62,502 nucleotides of DNA, from assembly GCA_009777725.1 (NCBI GenBank), contig WRLG01000019.1, positions 1-62,502 of the forward strand, given 5' to 3'. Source of the DNA: Oscillospiraceae bacterium (lineage in GTDB: Bacteria; Bacillota; Clostridia; Oscillospirales; Ruminococcaceae). Positions 58,530 to 62,502 of the stretch are shown one piece after another (position 1 is the stretch's first letter; every line of letters begins with the position of its first letter). A program made the translations under genes and the position numbers. The notes under the pieces are model-generated. The model had not been told where the DNA came from. It saw only the letters and a list, made by a program, of their open reading frames with translations, and ran no database searches.

Positions 58530-58558
58530 ATCATACCACTTATTTTGTCTTATGTCAA
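58530..58558 (-). promoter_or_regulatory. Promoter of lipoprotein 2
   Basis: Minus strand -35 TTGACA, 17-bp spacer, -10 TATGAT, about 33 bp before the ATG. The 58559-58833 stretch upstream has no gene; it includes a 12-bp direct repeat of TTATTTGACAAT (58632-58654). Confidence 0.8.
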
Positions 58559-58833
58559 TGTGCGTTTTAGCAGAAAAATGTTGATTGGGGGGTGAAAAAT
58601 TTGTTTAATTTTCTGCGAAACTCATAACTTATTATTTGACAATTTATTTGACAATTCCTGTGAATATCCAAAGCCGGGCGGGGAAATCTGTAAATTCTTT
58701 ATGTAAGCGCAATCATTCCACCGTGTGACAAATATTTTCTTTAAATATGTGTATAATTACATATATGGAATACAACGGCGCGTTAAATTAATCGGCTTAA
58801 CGCACCGCGCTTGAAAGGTCGGGTTTATAGTTA

Positions 58834-61200
58834 ATGTATAATCTTGAAAGCTTTACAAAAAAGGCGAATCTTGTAATCAACAAAGCTTTTTTACAGGCGG
58901 GCAGACTGGGGCATACCTATGTGGGGAGCGAGCATATGCTGCTGTCGCTCATAAGCGAAACGGGGAGCACTGCGGCAAGTGTTTTCCGCTCCTGCTCCGT
59001 TAAGGAGGAGGCGGTGCTCAACCGTATTACGGCAATGCTGGGCAGGGGAGAGCCGACGGCGGTAGAGCAGGATGCCATCACACCTGCCGCAAAAAGAATG
59101 ATTGAGGATGCCTACGCCTTGGCGGGCGAAACAGGGGTTAAGCTGGCGGGCACGGAGCACCTGCTTATGGCTTTGCTGACGCAGGAGAATTGCACTGCCG
59201 CGGCTGTTATCAGGAGCTCCGGCGGGAACATAGCGCGCCTTCGCGGCGCGTGTATGAATATAAACTCGGGAGAAGCGCAGGCTTACGCGCCGCTTGCCAA
59301 AGTCCCCACGCTTTTAAAATACGGCAGGGATTTAACCTTAGCGGCTTATGAAAAGAAAATTGACCCCGTTTTCTGCCGCGACGGCGAAATTGAGCGTGTG
59401 ATTCAAATATTATCCAGACGAACCAAGAACAACCCCTGCCTTGTGGGTGAGGCGGGGGTTGGGAAAACCGCTGTTGTGGAGGGAATCTCTATTCTTGCGG
59501 CGGAAGGGAATGTCCCCGAGGTGATTAGGGGGAAGAGGATTTTTTCACTGAGCCTTACCTCAATGCTTGCGGGAGCGAAATACAGGGGCGACTTTGAGGA
59601 GCGTTTAAAGCTTTGCATTGATGAGGTGATTGAAAACGGGAATATCATATTATTTATAGACGAACTGCATACAATTGTCGGAGCGGGCGCGGCTGAGGGC
59701 GCGATTGATGCCGCCAATATTTTAAAGCCGCAGCTTGCCAGAGGTGAAATCCAGCTAATCGGCGCGACTACAAATGAGGAATACCGCAAGCATATTGAAA
59801 AGGACAGCGCGCTGGAGCGGCGTTTCCAGCAGGTGCTAATCAAAGAGCCTTCGCAGGAGGAGGCGGTTGTAATCCTAAACGGCTTGCGCGGCTGTTACGA
59901 GGATTTTCACAGGGTTGAGATTACCGATGAGGCTTTATCGGCGGCGGTTGAGCTTTCCGTTCGCTACCAGCCGGAGCGTTTTCTGCCCGATAAGGCGATT
60001 GACCTAATTGATGAGGCTTCCTCGCGCGCCAGAATGAAAGCCTCCTGCGAGCCGCAAACCCTAAGCGAGCTTGCCGATAATCTGAAACGCATGATTGACA
60101 AGCATAACCCTGCGGCGAGGATAAACGAAACGCGGAGCAAGCCGCGTTTAAGCTGGTATTCCGACAGTGAAGCAAGGCGGATTATTATAGGGCGGGAGCA
60201 GGTAGCTGAGGTTGTGTCAAATGCAACAGGCATACCGCTCAACGGAATTACCGAAACGGAAAGCGAACGCCTCTTAAACCTTGAAAATGAGCTTCATAAG
60301 CGCGTAGTCGGTCAGCATGAAGCGGTTAAGGCGGTAGCCGATGCCGTTCGGAGAAGCCGCTCAGGCTTGAAAGAGCCCTCCCGACCGATTAGCTCATTTT
60401 TATTTGCAGGACCTACGGGCGCGGGAAAAACGGAGCTTTCAAAGGCTCTTTCCGAGTGCCTTTTCGGCGGCGAAAGCTCCGTTATCCGCTTTGATATGTC
60501 GGAATATATGGAAAAACACAGCGTATCTAAATTAATCGGCTCTCCGCCCGGCTATGTCGGCTATGACGATGGGGGACAGCTTACCGAAAAGGTTCGCAAA
60601 AAGCCCTACAGTGTAATTCTTTTTGATGAAATAGAAAAGGCACATGCCGATATTTACAACATCCTGCTTCAAATTTTTGAGGACGGCGTTCTCACGGATG
60701 CTACGGGGCGCGCCGTCAGCTTCAAAAACGCCGTAATTATCATGACCTCCAATATAGGAGCTTCGCATATAATCGATAAAAATGCCTTCGGATTCTCGGC
60801 TTCCGGCTCAAATGACGAAAATATTAAGCGTGATGTTTTAAACGAAATTAAAAAGCATTTCCGCCCCGAGCTTATAGGGCGGTTAGATGAAATTATCGTC
60901 TTTTCCAAGCTTACCGAAACGGAGCTTTCGGGAGTAGCCGTCAAGATGCTTGACAGCCTCAAAAAAAGAGCCTCTGCTCTTGAAATCTCGCTTATTTTTA
61001 ACGATGAGGCAATAGCCAGACTAATTAAAAACGGCTTAGATAAAACAGGAGCGCGCAAACTCCGGCATGAAATAACCTCATCAATTGAAAACCTGCTCTC
61101 AAAGCAGATTTTAGACGGAAGCATAAAAAAAGGCGATAACGCCGTTCTGGATTTTAAAGAGGATGCTTTTTGTTTCAAAGTATACTCGGTTAACAGTTAA
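58834..61200 (+). CDS. ClpC-like AAA+ unfoldase with reduced middle domain
   Basis: 788 residues. Two Clp_N repeats (GHTYVGSEHMLLSLI, KLAGTEHLLMALL), AAA-1 with Walker A GEAGVGKT and Walker B ILFIDELHTIVGAG, and AAA-2 with GPTGAGKTELSKA and VILFDEIEKAHADI; a C-terminal AFGFSAS loop resembles the ClpP-docking tripeptide. Between AAA-1 and AAA-2 only about 60 residues (LSELADNLKRMIDKHNPAAR) replace the ClpC coiled-coil middle domain used by adaptors such as MecA. It should unfold substrates for ClpP. No ctsR-mcsAB genes accompany it. Confidence 0.88.
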   Translation: MYNLESFTKKANLVINKAFLQAGRLGHTYVGSEHMLLSLISETGSTAASVFRSCSVKEEAVLNRITAMLGRGEPTAVEQDAITPAAKRMIEDAYALAGETGVKLAGTEHLLMALLTQENCTAAAVIRSSGGNIARLRGACMNINSGEAQAYAPLAKVPTLLKYGRDLTLAAYEKKIDPVFCRDGEIERVIQILSRRTKNNPCLVGEAGVGKTAVVEGISILAAEGNVPEVIRGKRIFSLSLTSMLAGAKYRGDFEERLKLCIDEVIENGNIILFIDELHTIVGAGAAEGAIDAANILKPQLARGEIQLIGATTNEEYRKHIEKDSALERRFQQVLIKEPSQEEAVVILNGLRGCYEDFHRVEITDEALSAAVELSVRYQPERFLPDKAIDLIDEASSRARMKASCEPQTLSELADNLKRMIDKHNPAARINETRSKPRLSWYSDSEARRIIIGREQVAEVVSNATGIPLNGITETESERLLNLENELHKRVVGQHEAVKAVADAVRRSRSGLKEPSRPISSFLFAGPTGAGKTELSKALSECLFGGESSVIRFDMSEYMEKHSVSKLIGSPPGYVGYDDGGQLTEKVRKKPYSVILFDEIEKAHADIYNILLQIFEDGVLTDATGRAVSFKNAVIIMTSNIGASHIIDKNAFGFSASGSNDENIKRDVLNEIKKHFRPELIGRLDEIIVFSKLTETELSGVAVKMLDSLKKRASALEISLIFNDEAIARLIKNGLDKTGARKLRHEITSSIENLLSKQILDGSIKKGDNAVLDFKEDAFCFKVYSVNS

Positions 61201-61224
61201 CAATGAAGGTCAAAATTTTATTCT

Positions 61225-61371
61225 GTAGGGGACGGGCTTGCCCGTCCCGCACGCAAAAAACGCGCCCATCCCGCACACAAAAAAACGCACCCGTCCCCGC
61301 ACACAAAAAAACGCATCATTTCGCTATTGGCGGGACAGGTAAACAACGGGACAGGCAAGCCTGTCCCCTAC
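61225..61371 (+). repeat. GTAGGGGAC hairpin element, expanded copy
   Basis: Same ends as the 149-bp repeat core (GTAGGGGACGGGCTTGCCCG and CAAGCCTGTCCCCTAC), with the inner CACACAAAAAAACGCA unit present about three times. Located between the ClpC-like gene and the BspA-like gene. Confidence 0.85.
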
Positions 61372-61377
61372 ATTACA

Positions 61378-61424
61378 GTCGGCGAAGCCGACACATTAAT
61401 TGTCAATTATCAATTGTCAATTGA
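61378..61424. repeat. Hairpin plus AATTG repeat, copy 3
   Basis: Small hairpin GTCGGCGAAGCCGAC followed by TTAATTGTCAATTATCAATT and GTCAATTG. Its end encodes the last residues and stop of the BspA-like protein on the minus strand, as copy 1 does for hflX. Confidence 0.75.
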
Positions 61425-62502
61425 ATCAAATTCCCCCAAAATCCCCGCCAAAGTTGAAACATCATCATACTCCGCATCTTCAACGGTAAACGAAGCCTTA
61501 ACCACTGCAAGCCCGCTGAAATGAACGCTCAATTCATGTTCTCCCTCATCAAGTGTGTCCAGATATTCGGGCAGGAGCGTAATGATTGTCGAGCCGCTTT
61601 TGACGGTGTAATGCGTTCCTTTGGTTAAGCGGCGGGCGTTTATGCGGACTTCTCTAAAATCTGCAAAATTTTTGTCTGCTGTATAAACAAGCGGGATTTC
61701 GGAATGTTTTATGTAGGTGTCATTTTCAAAATGACCGTTGATTTCGGTTTTGCCGCTGTTGTTTATGCTCCCTGCCGCGCCGCCGATTCCGCCGCCGCTG
61801 ATAATTGTATCTCTTGCGGAGTTGCCACCGCGGTTGTTGTTATCATCGTCATCGTGGATAGCAGGGGCGGGGCGTTCATGTATAGTGAAGTTGCTCAATT
61901 GCTCAACCGCCGCATATGCCTCTCCTGCACCGTATGGGACGAATATTGTGATTTCGCTGTTGCTTTGATTAAACACACTCGTGCTGAATGTCGGCGGGGT
62001 TTGTGAATTGAATGTTATCGATTCAAGATTTGAACAGCTGGCAAACGCATAAGAATCTACGCTCGTAACACTTTTGGGAATGATAACAGAGGTTAGATTT
62101 GAACAACCAGAAAACGCCGAATGTTCTATGTGCATAACACTTCTTGGAATTGTGTAGCTTGTTCTTGCGTTCCCGATTGGGTATTGGAGTAGCTCGGTTG
62201 CGGTTTTATTGAACAATACGCCGCTAATATCTGAAAAATCGCTGTTGGCGGCGGCAACGGTTATTTCGGTTAAGTTTGTGCAACCAGTAAATACTCCCAG
62301 AGCTATGACGGTAATGCCCGCAGGTATAGTTATAGTGGTTATGCTTGTGCCGTTAAACGCATTAGTACCTATTTGCGTAACGCTGTCTTCGATTATAACG
62401 GTTGTTACATCGCTGACCTGAAAGTTGCCTCCTCTTTCATTTCGCCACATATTTGTGGCTCTGTCCGATTCAACTGTGAGTATGCCTTCGTCGGAATCGA
62501 AA
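61410..62502 (-). CDS. BspA-like leucine-rich-repeat surface protein, C-terminal part
   Basis: The frame is open to the window edge, so the N-terminus is missing. Visible: LRR_5/BspA repeats (VTQIGTNAFNGTSITTITIP, SYAFASCSNLESITF), a linker of Asp/Asn/Gly (HDDDDNNNRGGNS) and a glycine-rich stretch, then an X2/Ig-like domain (TYIKHSEIPLVYTADKNFAD, LTKGTHYTVKSGSTIITLLP). Such proteins are secreted and mediate adhesion to host or plant material. No anchor follows; the last residues come from the AATTG repeat. Confidence 0.82.
   Translation of the reverse strand, partial: FDSDEGILTVESDRATNMWRNERGGNFQVSDVTTVIIEDSVTQIGTNAFNGTSITTITIPAGITVIALGVFTGCTNLTEITVAAANSDFSDISGVLFNKTATELLQYPIGNARTSYTIPRSVMHIEHSAFSGCSNLTSVIIPKSVTSVDSYAFASCSNLESITFNSQTPPTFSTSVFNQSNSEITIFVPYGAGEAYAAVEQLSNFTIHERPAPAIHDDDDNNNRGGNSARDTIISGGGIGGAAGSINNSGKTEINGHFENDTYIKHSEIPLVYTADKNFADFREVRINARRLTKGTHYTVKSGSTIITLLPEYLDTLDEGEHELSVHFSGLAVVKASFTVEDAEYDDVSTLAGILGEFDSIDN

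Noticed and set aside
58632-58654. Direct repeat of TTATTTGACAAT as a CtsR operator before the ClpC-like gene
   Set aside because: The TGTCAAA heptads repeat every 12 bp; CtsR boxes need a 3-bp gap (10-bp period), and no ctsR gene is present.

Overview
The window reads as a chromosomal stretch of a low- to mid-GC, Gram-positive-type anaerobe of the class Clostridia, most like an uncultured Oscillospiraceae/Ruminococcaceae-type gut or rumen bacterium. That is an inference from gene content and style: strong AGGAGG-like ribosome sites, many sigma-A promoters with exact 17-bp spacers, a SAM-I riboswitch on metK, a YtrA-type GntR/ABC operon, a TM287/288-type heterodimeric ABC exporter, a BspA-like surface protein, two chemoreceptors, and the standard code with TGA as stop. 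No rRNA, CRISPR array or intact integrase is seen.

Region by region. (1) 1-6.1 kb is a decayed mobile region: a relaxase fragment fused to the 3' part of a wall-anchored 5'-nucleotidase, then a minus-strand operon of a soluble VirD4-like ATPase, a ClpP-type serine protease, a DUF2130 protein broken or frameshifted at an A6 run, and a small unknown gene; then tRNA-Ser and a transposase remnant. (2) 6.1-17.2 kb: a nucleotidyltransferase/phosphomannomutase-like fusion, murA, metK with its SAM-I leader, a JAMM-like two-gene cassette bracketed by a 36-bp direct repeat, a CPBP protease, two methyl-accepting chemotaxis proteins and a beta-carbonic anhydrase. (3) 17.3-29.0 kb: housekeeping genes (hflX, ybeY, phoH, PHP and DRTGG-like proteins), the GntR-ABC operon, rmuC, tadA, and metF with a B12-methionine-synthase activation-domain gene; two Rpn-type nuclease genes are wedged into the latter operon. 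(4) 29.0-37.2 kb: dusB, a patch of small orphan genes built around a 149-bp duplicated repeat, a third Rpn gene, rimI-tsaD-mnmA, a signal-peptidase-like protein lacking the catalytic serine, and tRNA-Thr. (5) 37.3-50.8 kb: an XRE regulator divergent from a secreted Ser-rich protein, IS1-family debris, a secreted M3 peptidase, the Rel (p)ppGpp enzyme, an ECF S-component, a cytoplasmic leucine-rich-repeat protein and an ABC exporter pair. (6) 50.8-62.5 kb: rpmE, a four-gene RsbV/GGDEF/RsbU/RsbW-type partner-switch operon, a subtilase with two tandem lipoprotein paralogues, a ClpC-like unfoldase and the end of a BspA-like surface protein.

Best candidates for something undescribed: the VirD4-like ATPase + ClpP + DUF2130 operon (1071-4568); the JAMM-like two-gene cassette whose 36-bp flanking repeat regenerates both the upstream gene end and the metK -35 box (11221-12176); and the Rpn family with interchangeable tails. 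Starts were revised from the longest reading frames wherever a ribosome site, promoter or terminator decided the case. All function calls are from reading motifs, without database searches.
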